64,000 nt of DNA from an uncultured Lachnospiraceae bacterium (GCA_946554445.1 CAMNSD010000003.1:124001-188000), one strand, 5' to 3'; positions 55,820 to 64,000 are shown, counted from the first letter of the stretch. Translations and numbers: made by a program. The notes: generated by a model not told the origin, from the letters alone.

Positions 55820-57338
55820 AGTGATGATAATCGATGATGAGACGATGATTAGGTGGGGTATCCATGATCTGTTGGACTGGGAAAAAGAAGGGTTTATTTT
55901 TGGTGAGGATGGAAAAGACGGTAGGGACGGCTTAAAGAAATTGTTGGAATATCGTCCGGATTTGGCGCTGGTTGATATAAAAATGCCGGGAATGAGCGGA
56001 CTTGAACTGATTCGTGAGGCTAAGGAGGCAGGATACGAGGGCTGTTTTATCATTCTGACCGGTTATGCAGAATTTGAATTTGCCAAGCAGGCGATTCAAT
56101 ATGGCGTAAAGGATTATTTATTAAAACCAATCGAAGAAGATGAACTTGCGAAATGCGTATGGCGGATCAAGGAGGAACTTAATCAAAAAGAGGGGGAGAG
56201 AGTCTACCACTCAGCCAACGAAGATATAGCAAGAGAGGAATTGCTGCGTCGGATTGTGCTGCAGATGGAAACACGGGAAGAACTGGAAGAGAAAATAGAG
56301 CGTTATCAGATTTCTTTTGGAGAGAAGATTCTGTGTGCCGCAATCCTCACAGACAGAGATATGCTGGTACATAAAGAAGATGGAGGATTTCAGGAAAAGG
56401 TTAAGGTATTTTTGCAGGATGAAAAAGTATACAATGAGAAAATAGTAATGGATAATCAGATCGTACTGATCGGATTTGGTTTGGATTATAAAACATGGGT
56501 TGACTTGCTTTCCAAGCGGAACGAAGGGATCAGACGAAGGTTTGGTGAAGGACTGCTGATTGCTGTAGGGCATAATGTGAATCAATGGTATGATTTATGC
56601 TATTCTTATGAATTTGCAAAATTTATGTTAGAGCAGGAGTTTTTGTTCGGGAACTATGATGTCCTTTCCATAAATACGATCGAGCAGCAACAGCAAATTG
56701 TGGAATGCCCTCAGCCGGAGCAGTTTATGCTGCTGATTGAAGTGGGCGATCTGGACGGGATCAAAGAGAGTGTGGGTAAGCTGGAAGCTTATTGCAGAAA
56801 GAATCTGATGAAAGAGATGGATATTAAAATCCAACTCATGTATAATCTGATGACAATACGGAACAGTCTTGAGAAAAAATACGACTGTCTGAACGGACAT
56901 ATCATGATATTAATGGAGAAAATGAATCAGTCAGAGAAATTACAGCCTTTGGTGGAATTGTATTGTGAGGCTCTTCAGGATATGTGCCGGCAGATTGGAA
57001 GTGATGATTCCGCAACTGTGATCAAGCGAATGTATTATTATATGGAAAAGAATTATGATCAGGATCTTAAAGTAGAAGGGTTTGCTAAGATGTTTAATTA
57101 CAATAGTAATTATCTGGGGAAAATTTTCCGTAAGGAAATGGGAGACAGCTTTAACAATATCTTAGATACCATACGTATTGCAAATGCAAAGAGATTGTTG
57201 TTGGAAACAGATATGAAAGTCTATCAGATTTCCGAGAAAGTAGGATACAATAATATAGATTACTTTTATCTTAAGTTTAAGAAATATGTGGGGATCAGTC
57301 CCAAAGAGTTTAAAAAAGGTAAATTCCTTCGGAATTAA
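55812..57338 (+). CDS. YesN-type response regulator with AraC DNA-binding domain
   Basis: 508 aa. Receiver domain with phospho-Asp in LALVDIKMPGMSGLEL, Thr in IILTGYAEF and Lys in YLLKPIEEDE; a long middle region; C-terminal AraC HTH pair (about residues 405-505; VEGFAKMFNYNSNYLGKIFRKEMG and VYQISEKVGYNNIDYFYLKFKKYVGISPKEFKKG). The last seven codons (KGKFLRN) lie inside a copy of the dispersed repeat. The neighbouring ABC importer is the likely target. Confidence 0.93.
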   Translation: MYKVMIIDDETMIRWGIHDLLDWEKEGFIFGEDGKDGRDGLKKLLEYRPDLALVDIKMPGMSGLELIREAKEAGYEGCFIILTGYAEFEFAKQAIQYGVKDYLLKPIEEDELAKCVWRIKEELNQKEGERVYHSANEDIAREELLRRIVLQMETREELEEKIERYQISFGEKILCAAILTDRDMLVHKEDGGFQEKVKVFLQDEKVYNEKIVMDNQIVLIGFGLDYKTWVDLLSKRNEGIRRRFGEGLLIAVGHNVNQWYDLCYSYEFAKFMLEQEFLFGNYDVLSINTIEQQQQIVECPQPEQFMLLIEVGDLDGIKESVGKLEAYCRKNLMKEMDIKIQLMYNLMTIRNSLEKKYDCLNGHIMILMEKMNQSEKLQPLVELYCEALQDMCRQIGSDDSATVIKRMYYYMEKNYDQDLKVEGFAKMFNYNSNYLGKIFRKEMGDSFNNILDTIRIANAKRLLLETDMKVYQISEKVGYNNIDYFYLKFKKYVGISPKEFKKGKFLRN

Positions 57339-57374
57339 CCTTACGAGATCCGCTTTGCGGCCTCAGATAAGCGG
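57312..57374 (+). repeat. Dispersed intergenic hairpin repeat, overlapping the regulator's 3' end
   Basis: AAAGGTAAATTCCTTCGGAA is identical to the start of the 53818 copy; the middle palindrome is missing, and ATCCGCTTTGCGG and CTCAGATAAGCG match the rest. It supplies the final codons and stop of the response regulator. Confidence 0.75.
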
Positions 57375-57383
57375 ATGAGTGTC

Positions 57384-57410
57384 AGTGCCAAAGGGCCCTG
57401 GCACTTTTTT
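57384..57410 (+). terminator. Rho-independent terminator of the two-component genes
   Basis: AGTGCCA (57384-57390) pairs with TGGCACT (57399-57405), then TTTTT. It separates the two-component genes from the importer, which must have its own promoter or depend on read-through; no convincing promoter was found in 57411-57503. Confidence 0.85.
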
Positions 57411-57503
57411 AACTCCCAAAAGTAGGGTGAAATTCCTCCTAAAAACAGGGTATTAATAAATTTACTCTTTTTTTATAATTTTTTCATAAAAGGAGGAAAG
57501 ACC

Positions 57504-58442
57504 ATGAAGAGACAAAATTCAAAACCAAAAGTACAGAAAGAAAAGTTTTCATGGAATCTTATGTGGAAACAGAGATATCTTCTGCTAATGTCAGTTCCAT
57601 TCGTAGTATGGTTGATTGTCTTCAAGTATATTCCTTTATGGGGATGGACGATGGCATTTCAGGAAGTAAAACCCAATTCCTTTGCATTGCCAATATGGGA
57701 AAGAAAGTTTGTGGGATTTGATAATTTTATCCAGGCATTTACCGACCGCCTTTTTCCCCAGACAATGATCAATACTATAGGGATTAGTATTCTGGGTATT
57801 GCAATAGGAACGATATCCTCTATCTTTTTCGCATTGGTATTAAATGAAATCTGTTTTACCCGATTCAAAAAGATAACGCAGACAGTATCTTATCTACCGC
57901 ACTTTGTATCATGGGTAATCATTGCCAGTATAGCAAAAATGATTTTAAATGATGGCGGTGCAATTGACAGCATGTTGAATACAAAGCTTCACCTGATGTC
58001 TACGAATTCGGCTCTGTTTTGGATTGTGGTATGTTTGATTAATGTCTGGAAAGAGATGGGATGGGATGCTATCATTTATCTTTCTGCAATGGCAGGAATT
58101 GACCAGGGACTTTATGAAGCGGCAAAGGTGGATGGAGCAAATCGTTTTCAGAGAATCTGGAATATTACACTTCCAAGCATCAAACCAACGGTGATTGTTT
58201 TGCTGATCATGAGCATTGGTGGAGCATTAAATGTAGGAATGGAACGCCAGATGCTTCTCAGCAATGGTATTGTACAAGATCATGCAATGGTTCTTTCATG
58301 GTTTGCCTATGTCCGTGGTATTGGAAGTAATAATTATGGACTCGGTACCGCCATCGGTATGTTCCAGTCGGTAGTCGGCATTATTCTTCTGTTTATTGCA
58401 AATAAGATTGCAGGAATGCTTGGCGAAAGTAAACTTGTATAG
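57504..58442 (+). CDS. Carbohydrate ABC transporter permease, LplB type
   Basis: 312 aa inner component of a CUT1-type importer, about six membrane segments (LLMSVPFVVWLIVFKYI at the start). The EAA loop that contacts the ATPase is YEAAKVDGANRFQRIWNITLP. GGAGG precedes ATG 57504. It opens the importer operon with the second permease and the binding protein. Related to LplB/YteP, used for uronide or complex oligosaccharides in Bacillus. Confidence 0.93.
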   Translation: MKRQNSKPKVQKEKFSWNLMWKQRYLLLMSVPFVVWLIVFKYIPLWGWTMAFQEVKPNSFALPIWERKFVGFDNFIQAFTDRLFPQTMINTIGISILGIAIGTISSIFFALVLNEICFTRFKKITQTVSYLPHFVSWVIIASIAKMILNDGGAIDSMLNTKLHLMSTNSALFWIVVCLINVWKEMGWDAIIYLSAMAGIDQGLYEAAKVDGANRFQRIWNITLPSIKPTVIVLLIMSIGGALNVGMERQMLLSNGIVQDHAMVLSWFAYVRGIGSNNYGLGTAIGMFQSVVGIILLFIANKIAGMLGESKLV

Positions 58443-58453
58443 GAGGCGGAAAA

Positions 58454-59350
58454 ATGGCAGACAATAATTATCAAATTAAAGGCGTAGGGAAGAGTGAAAA
58501 GTGGTTTGACTATGTATTGCTTATTTTCTGTCTGCTCCTTATCGCTATGACAGTATATCCGTTTTTGAATGTACTTGCAATTTCATTAAACGATCCGATG
58601 GATACGATGAGGAACATTAATTTCATTATTCCCAGAAAGTTTACGCTTAGTAATTATATTTACATATTTACAGAAAATAACCTAGGCAGTGCTTTTTTGA
58701 TGTCGATAGCAAGGACTCTGGTGGGAACCGGAATTGGAGTTATCTGCACGGCTATGTTAGCGTATGTACTGAGCAGGAAAGATTTTTGTTTTAACAAACT
58801 TTTTACTATTTTGTTTATCATTACAATGTACGTAAGTGGTGGCATGATTCCTGAATATTTGCTTCTTACTAGAACACTGCATTTAAGTAACAACTTTATG
58901 GTATATATTATTCCAGGGTTGATATGGGTGTACAATGTAATATTAATGCGTTCTTTTATAGAAGGATTGCCGATTGCTTTGCAGGAAGCAGCCAAAATAG
59001 ATGGAGCAAATGATTTTGTAATCTGGGCAAAAGTGGTTCTTCCTCTTTGTACACCAACCATTGCAACGGTGGCATTGTTTTTAGCAGTTGGACAGTGGAA
59101 TGCCTTTATGGATACATATCTTTATGCCAGGGAGCTTCCTACCCTGCAGTATGTTTTATATGAGATTATGCAAAAAGCTGAAATCAAGATTGATCCTCAC
59201 GCACAGGCAAATCAGATTCAGAATGCAGTATCCCCAATGTCTGTGCGTATGGCTATCACAATTGTTGCTACAGTGCCTATCCTGATTGTCTATCCGTTCC
59301 TGCAAAAATACTTTGTAGGAGGCATGACGCTTGGTGCAGTAAAAGACTGA
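58454..59350 (+). CDS. Carbohydrate ABC transporter permease, LplC/YtcP type
   Basis: 298 aa with six membrane segments; EAA loop LQEAAKIDGANDFVIWAKVVLPL; C-terminal end FLQKYFVGGMTLGAVKD is the typical family end. AGGAGG precedes ATG 58454, 12 bases after the first permease. No ATPase gene is nearby, so a shared MsmX-type ATPase probably energises the system. Confidence 0.93.
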   Translation: MADNNYQIKGVGKSEKWFDYVLLIFCLLLIAMTVYPFLNVLAISLNDPMDTMRNINFIIPRKFTLSNYIYIFTENNLGSAFLMSIARTLVGTGIGVICTAMLAYVLSRKDFCFNKLFTILFIITMYVSGGMIPEYLLLTRTLHLSNNFMVYIIPGLIWVYNVILMRSFIEGLPIALQEAAKIDGANDFVIWAKVVLPLCTPTIATVALFLAVGQWNAFMDTYLYARELPTLQYVLYEIMQKAEIKIDPHAQANQIQNAVSPMSVRMAITIVATVPILIVYPFLQKYFVGGMTLGAVKD

Positions 59351-59391
59351 GAATGAATAAAAAGTGTAGATAACAGATAAAGGAGGAAATT

Positions 59392-61053
59392 ATGAACATA
59401 AAAAAGTTTGTAACATTATTATTGACCGTTTCCCTTACAGTTGGCCTTCTTAGCGGCTGCGGCGGAAAAGGAAGTGCAGAGTCTTCCGGTGAAAGTGGAA
59501 GTGATGGCAGTGTCATAGAACTGACTTTCTATAATGCGGACGGAGAGGAAGATCCCTGGACTGATCCGGTGGCTCAGGCTTTGACAGAAAAAACCGGTGT
59601 GCGGTTGAAAACAGAATATCCCGTATCATCTGACGATCAGAAAGTGGCTCTTATGATCGCAGAGCAGAACTATCCTGATCTGATTTATGCGAAGGGGGAT
59701 GCAGGAAGTCTGATCGATGCAGGCGCCTTAATTGATATGACAGATCTGATTGAGGAATATGGACCTAATATTAAGAAAATGTACGGAGATGAGTTCGATA
59801 AATTGAAACATTCGCAGGACGACCCGTCTATTTATCAGTTATCTTCCTATGCGGTAGGCGGGACCAATTATAAAAATTCCGGTACCGCACAGATTCAATG
59901 GGCCGTATTAAAGGAAAATGATTATAAGGTGCCGGAATCTTTGGATGAATTTGAAAAGATGCTCAAAGATTATATTGCGGCGCATCCCACAACAGATGAT
60001 GGTATGGAAACGATTGGTATTACCCTTTCCACATCAGACTGGCACTGGATGATTACTATGGGAAACCCTGCCGGATATATTGCGGAAGGTGCTCCGGATA
60101 ATGGGCAGTGGCTGGTAGACGAGAACTACAATGCGAGTTACAAATTCCGGTCTGATAAGGTGCGAGAGTATTTTAAGTGGCTTAACAGAATGTATAATGA
60201 AGGTATCCTTGACCATGAATTTGCAACCCAGACTCACGAGGACTACATTGCAAAGATAGCATCCGGACGTGTATTATCCCTTTTTGATACCGATTGGGAT
60301 TATGCGGATGGAGAAAAGATTTTGAAAGCAGATGGCAAGCTGAATCTGACATACTGCGGCATTCCTCTGACGATGGATGCGGGTACAAAGGCGCCCTCTT
60401 TAATGTACCAGGGACTTACGACAGGACAGGGAGTCGGTATCACTACTGCATGTAAGGATCCTGTGGCGGCAATCAAATATCTGGATTTTATCTGCTCAGA
60501 TGAAGGGCAGGTACTTGTACAATGGGGAATTGAGGGAACAAATTACTTTATTGATGAGGAAGGTCATCGTTATCGTACCCAGGAAGAAATTGATGAATGC
60601 AATAATAATAAGGATTATAGAAAAAATACCGGGGTAGGATTTCATAATTATCCGTTCCCATGTTATGGCAATGGTATTGAGGATCCCACTGGCAGTACTT
60701 ATACAACGGCCAGTAAGGATGCGGTTGCCGCAGAGTATGATGAGGAACAACGTGCGGCATGTGAAGCATGGGGCGTAGACCTTTTGGTTGATATCTTCCC
60801 GCAGGCATCCGAGTTTGAGACGCCTAAATATTCCGCAATTTGGGCTTATTCAAAACCGACTGAGTTTGATGAGATTGGAAATAAGCTGGATGAGGTCGCC
60901 TGGTCTGCATTGATCAGTTGTGTCATTGGAAGCGAAGCAGATTTTGATACATCTTATGATAAGATGATTTCGGATCTGCAAAGTACAGGTATGAGTGAAG
61001 CGGAAGAAATGTTGACGGAAATCATTAAAGAAAGAGTAGCATTGGTCGAATGA
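59392..61053 (+). CDS. Extracellular solute-binding lipoprotein (LipO/YtcQ type)
   Basis: 553 aa sugar-binding lipoprotein. Signal peptide with lipobox LLSGC (Cys near residue 23), a Gly/Ser-rich linker, then a type I/cluster-type binding fold (ELTFYNADGEEDPWTDPVAQALTEKTGVRL; NYPDLIYAKGDAGSLIDAGALIDMTDLIEEYGPN). The length is typical for LipO-like proteins. Cotranscribed with the permeases and ended by a terminator. Ligand unknown. Confidence 0.92.
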   Translation: MNIKKFVTLLLTVSLTVGLLSGCGGKGSAESSGESGSDGSVIELTFYNADGEEDPWTDPVAQALTEKTGVRLKTEYPVSSDDQKVALMIAEQNYPDLIYAKGDAGSLIDAGALIDMTDLIEEYGPNIKKMYGDEFDKLKHSQDDPSIYQLSSYAVGGTNYKNSGTAQIQWAVLKENDYKVPESLDEFEKMLKDYIAAHPTTDDGMETIGITLSTSDWHWMITMGNPAGYIAEGAPDNGQWLVDENYNASYKFRSDKVREYFKWLNRMYNEGILDHEFATQTHEDYIAKIASGRVLSLFDTDWDYADGEKILKADGKLNLTYCGIPLTMDAGTKAPSLMYQGLTTGQGVGITTACKDPVAAIKYLDFICSDEGQVLVQWGIEGTNYFIDEEGHRYRTQEEIDECNNNKDYRKNTGVGFHNYPFPCYGNGIEDPTGSTYTTASKDAVAAEYDEEQRAACEAWGVDLLVDIFPQASEFETPKYSAIWAYSKPTEFDEIGNKLDEVAWSALISCVIGSEADFDTSYDKMISDLQSTGMSEAEEMLTEIIKERVALVE

Positions 61054-61086
61054 TCATTTATCATTAGGGAATCAGTTTATTTGACG

Positions 61087-61132
61087 AAAGCAGGTCATGA
61101 TTCAGAAATTTTGAATATATGACCTGCTTTTT
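61087..61132 (+). terminator. Rho-independent terminator of the sugar importer
   Basis: AAAGCAGGTCAT pairs with ATGACCTGCTTT, extended by TTCA/TGAA, and ends in TTTTT. Confidence 0.88.
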
Positions 61133-61193
61133 GTATGACATTTATTTTTCAGAATCTTTTGAAAGGCTAAAAGTAAAATCACCCTTTTTATAG

Positions 61194-61222
61194 TTGACAA
61201 AGAAAATTTATGATATTATAAT
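61194..61222 (+). promoter_or_regulatory. Consensus promoter of the ArsR/HMA operon
   Basis: TTGACA (61194-61199), 17-nt spacer, TATAAT (61217-61222): exact consensus at both hexamers, typical of a strong metal-inducible promoter held down by a repressor. Confidence 0.85.
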
Positions 61223-61243
61223 ATGAACAAATAAACATATGTT
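61221..61243. promoter_or_regulatory. Metalloregulator operator
   Basis: ATATG (61221-61225) and CATAT (61236-61240) are inverted around an A-rich centre and continue into AACATATGTT (61234-61243). This overlaps the -10 and start of transcription and resembles ArsR/SmtB operators (ATATGAACA...). The ATG listed at 61239 lies inside the operator, so it is not the gene start. Confidence 0.65.
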
Positions 61244-61268
61244 AAATTATAATAGGAAAGGTGCTAAT

Positions 61269-61616
61269 GTGACAGTGGAGAAAGAATATCTGGAAACGCA
61301 TGATGAGTTGATACAATCTGTCCTGGACAGACAGCCTGCGGATGAAGTCCTCTACGATCTGGCCGAACTTTTTAAAATGTTCGGAGATTCCACAAGGATT
61401 AAGATTCTGTATTCGATGTTTGATACGGAACTGTGTGTGAATGATATTGCCGGACTGCTGCATTTAAGCCAGTCATCTGTCAGCCATCAGCTGCGGATCC
61501 TCAAGACATCCAAGCTTGTGAAATCTCGCAGGGAAGGAAAATCTGTCTTTTACTCGCTGGACGATGAACATGTCAGACTGATTCTCAGTATGGGCATGGA
61601 GCATGTGGAAGAGTAG
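61269..61616 (+). CDS. ArsR/SmtB-family zinc-type metalloregulator
   Basis: Metal-released repressor, about 115 aa. The winged helix includes ELCVNDIAGLLHLSQSSVSHQLRIL. The alpha-5 metal site of SmtB/CzrA is intact with the right spacing: D-x-H, then H eleven residues on, then E three later (DEH...EHVEE); the alpha-3 ELCV Cys is also present. GTG 61269, eight bases after AGGAAAGG, is the likely start. Zn2+, Co2+ or Cd2+ are the probable effectors. Confidence 0.88.
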   Translation: MTVEKEYLETHDELIQSVLDRQPADEVLYDLAELFKMFGDSTRIKILYSMFDTELCVNDIAGLLHLSQSSVSHQLRILKTSKLVKSRREGKSVFYSLDDEHVRLILSMGMEHVEE

Positions 61617-61677
61617 ACTGTAAAGCTGTAACAAACGCTGCTGGGCGTTCGATAGGAAATTCAGAAGGGAGAATATC

Positions 61678-61896
61678 ATGGGAAAAACTTATAAGATTGA
61701 AGTGGATTGTGCGAATTGTGCGGAAAAGATGCAGGAGGCGGCCAGGAAGACCGAAGGCGTTACTGATGCAACCGTAAGTTTTATGACACAGAAGATGAAA
61801 GTGGAGTTTGCGGAAGGGGCCGATGAGAAGGCTGTTATGAAGCAGGTTTTGAAGGCTTGTAAAAAAGTAGAGCCAGACTGCGAGATTGCATTCTGA
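61678..61896 (+). CDS. Stand-alone heavy-metal-associated (HMA) domain protein
   Basis: 72 aa ferredoxin-like metal carrier with one CxxC site (DCANCAEK). The Asp before the first Cys is common in Zn/Cd-type HMA domains rather than copper chaperones (MxCxxC). Cotranscribed with the ArsR gene. The P-type ATPase that normally follows in such operons is absent; a terminator comes 45 bases later. Confidence 0.88.
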   Translation: MGKTYKIEVDCANCAEKMQEAARKTEGVTDATVSFMTQKMKVEFAEGADEKAVMKQVLKACKKVEPDCEIAF

Positions 61897-61940
61897 TATA
61901 GAGTGGATCATTTGGTAATTTTAGAAAGTGAATCTTTTAT

Positions 61941-61981
61941 AAAAGGCGGAAAATCCATAAATACAGGATTATCCGTCTTTT
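61941..61981 (+). terminator. Rho-independent terminator of the ArsR/HMA operon
   Basis: AAAAGGCGGAAAATCC pairs with GGATTATCCGTCTTTT (one mismatch, one wobble). The T tract lies within the stem's 3' arm. Confidence 0.75.
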
Positions 61982-62098
61982 GTATTTACCATTCCATATG
62001 AAAAATGGGTTGACGAAAAGGCATGAAATCAGTACTATGGTTAAATAGGGAATATTATAGATAAAAATATAGATAAGTCCCGGTTGGAGGGGAAGACT

Positions 62099-62728
62099 TT
62101 GAAAAAAAATATTATTTTAGGCATCATTATTATCTGTGGATTTTTGTTGACAGCATGTGGCAAAGAAGATGAAGCACTGGTTGCTTATCAAGAAGATATG
62201 AACACCTTTTTTGAGAGTGTTGCTTCCTACGATAATAATATAAATTCGATTGATCCGTCTTCGGAAGATGCGGTATCGCAGCTTTTGGCGTATCTGGATG
62301 GCTTGCAGGAAGAGATTACCTGGATGGCGGAATTGGAAGTGCCGGAACAATTTTCGGCAGCGGAGAGTCTGGCGGATGAGGCGGATGAAAATATGAAGGA
62401 AGCCGTGGCTTTATTCCACTCGGCGTACGAGGGAGATACCTTCAATGAGAATCTGTGGCAGGGTGCTATGGAATATTATGAAAGGGTAAATATCCGGATC
62501 CAATATATCATTTCCATTCTGCATGGAGAAATCCCTGAGGGTGAAGGCGTTACATACACAGAGGACGAGGGTATCTTTGGCGGCGGATTTCTGAATAAGA
62601 CAGAAGATGATGAGTCGTCTGACGAATCATCGGACGAGGGCGCTTCGGAGGAAGAGGTGCCGGAAGATAATTTTGACACGGATGATACCGTCTTTTATGA
62701 GGAACCTTCCGAGGGAGCTGAAGAATAG
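62099..62728 (+). CDS. Lipoprotein of unknown function
   Basis: About 209 aa. Signal peptide with lipobox LLTAC, a helical domain (about residues 25-145) and an acidic Ser/Glu/Asp-rich tail (EDDESSDESSDEG). The probable start is TTG 62099 after GGAGGGG; TTG 62084 overlaps that ribosome site. No family recognised. metH starts two bases after its stop. Confidence 0.75.
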   Translation: MKKNIILGIIIICGFLLTACGKEDEALVAYQEDMNTFFESVASYDNNINSIDPSSEDAVSQLLAYLDGLQEEITWMAELEVPEQFSAAESLADEADENMKEAVALFHSAYEGDTFNENLWQGAMEYYERVNIRIQYIISILHGEIPEGEGVTYTEDEGIFGGGFLNKTEDDESSDESSDEGASEEEVPEDNFDTDDTVFYEEPSEGAEE

Positions 62729-62729
62729 T

Positions 62730-64000
62730 ATGGACAGACAGGCGTTTTGCGCATTGATACAGGATAGGCCCATTTATTTAGATGGAGCAACCGGTTCTAA
62801 TCTGCAGAAAAAAGGTATGCCCACAGGAGTGTGTCCGGAGCAGTGGATCTTGGAACATAAGGAGGTGCTCATCTCCTTACAGAAAGAGTTTGTAAGTGCA
62901 GGCAGCAATATTATCTATGCGCCTACCTTTACGGCGAACCGGATTAAATTAAGGGAATATGGGCTGGAAGAAAAGATTCAGCAGATGAATCATAATCTGG
63001 TGGCGCTCTCCAGGGAAGCGGCTGGCGGACAGGCTTATGTGGCCGGGGATATTACCATGACAGGTGAACAGCTATCCCCTATGGGAAAATTGGATTTTGA
63101 GGAATTGATCGATGTATATAAGGAGCAGATCCGTTATCTGGTGGAAGCCGGTGTGGATCTTTTAGTGGTGGAGACCATGATGAGCCTGCAGGAGACCAGG
63201 GCGGCTGTGATTGCCGCTAAGGAAGTCTGTGACCTGGCGGTAATGGCCACACTCACCTTTGAATCAGATGGACGGACACTGTTCGGGACAGATGCAGTGA
63301 CAGCGGCAGTTGTACTGGAAAGTCTTGGGGTGGCGGCTGTGGGAGTCAACTGTTCCACCGGTCCGGATAAGATGGTGGAAGTGGTGCGCAGCATGGCGGC
63401 GGTGACCACTCTGCCCATCATAGCCAAACCCAATGCCGGTCTGCCTTATCTGGACGCGACAGGAAATACTGTTTATGATATGGATGCGCAGACTTTCGGT
63501 GTCTGTATGAAAGACATTGTGGCGGCAGGTGCTTCTATTATTGGCGGCTGCTGTGGTACTACACCAGAATATATCCGGGAGGCCAGGAGGCAAACGGCAG
63601 ATATGACCATCCTGCACCGTGAAAAGACTGGCAGGCGTTTCCTTACCAGTGAGCGGCAGACGATATCTTTTGATCTGTCGGATAACTTTATCATTGTGGG
63701 AGAACGGATCAATCCCACCGGTAAGAAAAAATTACAGGCTGAACTTAGAGAGGGCTCCATGGAGATGGTGTCGGCCTTCGCGGAAGAGCAGGAAGCCTGC
63801 GGCGCCGGCATTCTGGATGTCAATATGGGCATGAGCGGCATCGATGAAAAGGCAATGATGTTAAAGGCCATAGAGACCATCGGCGGCATCACAAACCTGC
63901 CTCTTTCTCTTGATTCCAGCCATGTGGAGGTGTTGGAAGCGGCGCTTCGCAGATATCCGGGCCGAGCGCTGATCAATTCCATCTCTTATGAGACGGCAAA
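62730..64000 (+). CDS. metH: Cobalamin-dependent methionine synthase, 3'-truncated by window end
   Basis: Methylates homocysteine using methyl-THF and B12. Not in the ORF track because the frame runs off the window (more than 423 codons). The homocysteine-binding domain is complete: YLDGATGSNLQKKGMP, VNCSTGP and the zinc motif GGCCGT; next comes the pterin-binding domain (IIVGERINPTGKKKLQ, GILDVNMG, LDSSHVEVLEAAL-like). B12 and activation domains lie outside. The start is ATG 62730, two bases after the lipoprotein stop; GAGGGAG lies upstream. Ties with fhs, folD and the cyclo-ligase. A shorter MetH lacking the reactivation domain is common in Clostridia and cannot be judged here. Confidence 0.92.
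   Translation, partial: MDRQAFCALIQDRPIYLDGATGSNLQKKGMPTGVCPEQWILEHKEVLISLQKEFVSAGSNIIYAPTFTANRIKLREYGLEEKIQQMNHNLVALSREAAGGQAYVAGDITMTGEQLSPMGKLDFEELIDVYKEQIRYLVEAGVDLLVVETMMSLQETRAAVIAAKEVCDLAVMATLTFESDGRTLFGTDAVTAAVVLESLGVAAVGVNCSTGPDKMVEVVRSMAAVTTLPIIAKPNAGLPYLDATGNTVYDMDAQTFGVCMKDIVAAGASIIGGCCGTTPEYIREARRQTADMTILHREKTGRRFLTSERQTISFDLSDNFIIVGERINPTGKKKLQAELREGSMEMVSAFAEEQEACGAGILDVNMGMSGIDEKAMMLKAIETIGGITNLPLSLDSSHVEVLEAALRRYPGRALINSISYETA

Noticed and set aside
1-64000. Looked for CRISPR arrays, prophage genes, integrases, transposases, tRNA and rRNA
   Set aside because: No regularly spaced repeats, no such proteins in the ORF track and no cloverleaf or rRNA-like segments were recognised by eye.

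Overview
The window reads as chromosomal DNA of a spore-forming, anaerobic, Gram-positive Clostridia member, most likely Lachnospiraceae. The support is gene content: a class B sortase with wall-anchored BspA-type leucine-rich-repeat proteins, Rex, an NfnAB-type transhydrogenase, formate-THF ligase with FolD, the sporulation pair YqfC/YqfD, SpoIIIE/FtsK, TepA, and a YesMN/LplB/YtcP/LipO-type sugar uptake locus. Almost everything lies on the + strand; the one clear exception is an ABC-F ATPase (12617-14587). No rRNA, tRNA, CRISPR array, phage or insertion sequence was seen, and no stretch above 300 bases lacks a gene.

Layout. 1-9310: surface module of a sortase B (5' end outside the window) and two large LRR surface proteins with (T/S)PxTGD sorting signals, closed by a terminator. 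9323-12518: subtilisin-like protease, GntR/FCD regulator, NADP-isocitrate dehydrogenase. 12617-19451: ABC-F ATPase (minus), Rex, a coiled-coil protein, NAD(P)HX repair enzyme, alanine racemase, and a MazF toxin without an adjacent antitoxin. 19565-28434: CNNM/CorC-type protein, YebC, a PLP sulfhydrylase/lyase behind a structured leader, a polytopic membrane protein, TepA, FtsK/SpoIIIE. 28517-34939: one-carbon genes (fhs, folD), a zinc-ribbon/TPR membrane protein, nfnA-nfnB. 35166-45045: two unknown membrane proteins, rlmH, pyrimidine-nucleoside phosphorylase, then the conserved yqfC-yqfD-phoH-(pgpH-like)-ybeY block and a flippase-like protein. 45140-51906: BofC-like protein, two flavoproteins, and proB / DUF896 / 5-formyl-THF cyclo-ligase / proA. 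52103-61053: chemoreceptor, YesMN-type two-component system and a carbohydrate ABC importer (two permeases plus lipoprotein, no ATPase). 61194-64000: a zinc-type ArsR regulator with an orphan HMA protein, a lipoprotein, and the start of cobalamin-dependent methionine synthase, cut by the window end.

The points most worth a second look are: (1) a pgpH-position protein whose HD active site is degenerate (HD to HR, and apparently HH to YV) and which seems to lack the large extracellular domain; (2) a dispersed hairpin-bearing intergenic repeat in three clear copies and one doubtful copy, two of which flank the two-component pair as direct repeats, one supplying the last codons of the response regulator; (3) a sortase B linked to two substrates sharing an extended sorting signal and a membrane-proximal module; (4) an ArsR/HMA pair without its expected P-type ATPase; (5) a large two-hairpin leader before the PLP sulfhydrylase gene; and (6) an alr-mazF locus lacking the antitoxin. 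All coordinates, starts and motifs were read by eye; no database search was run.
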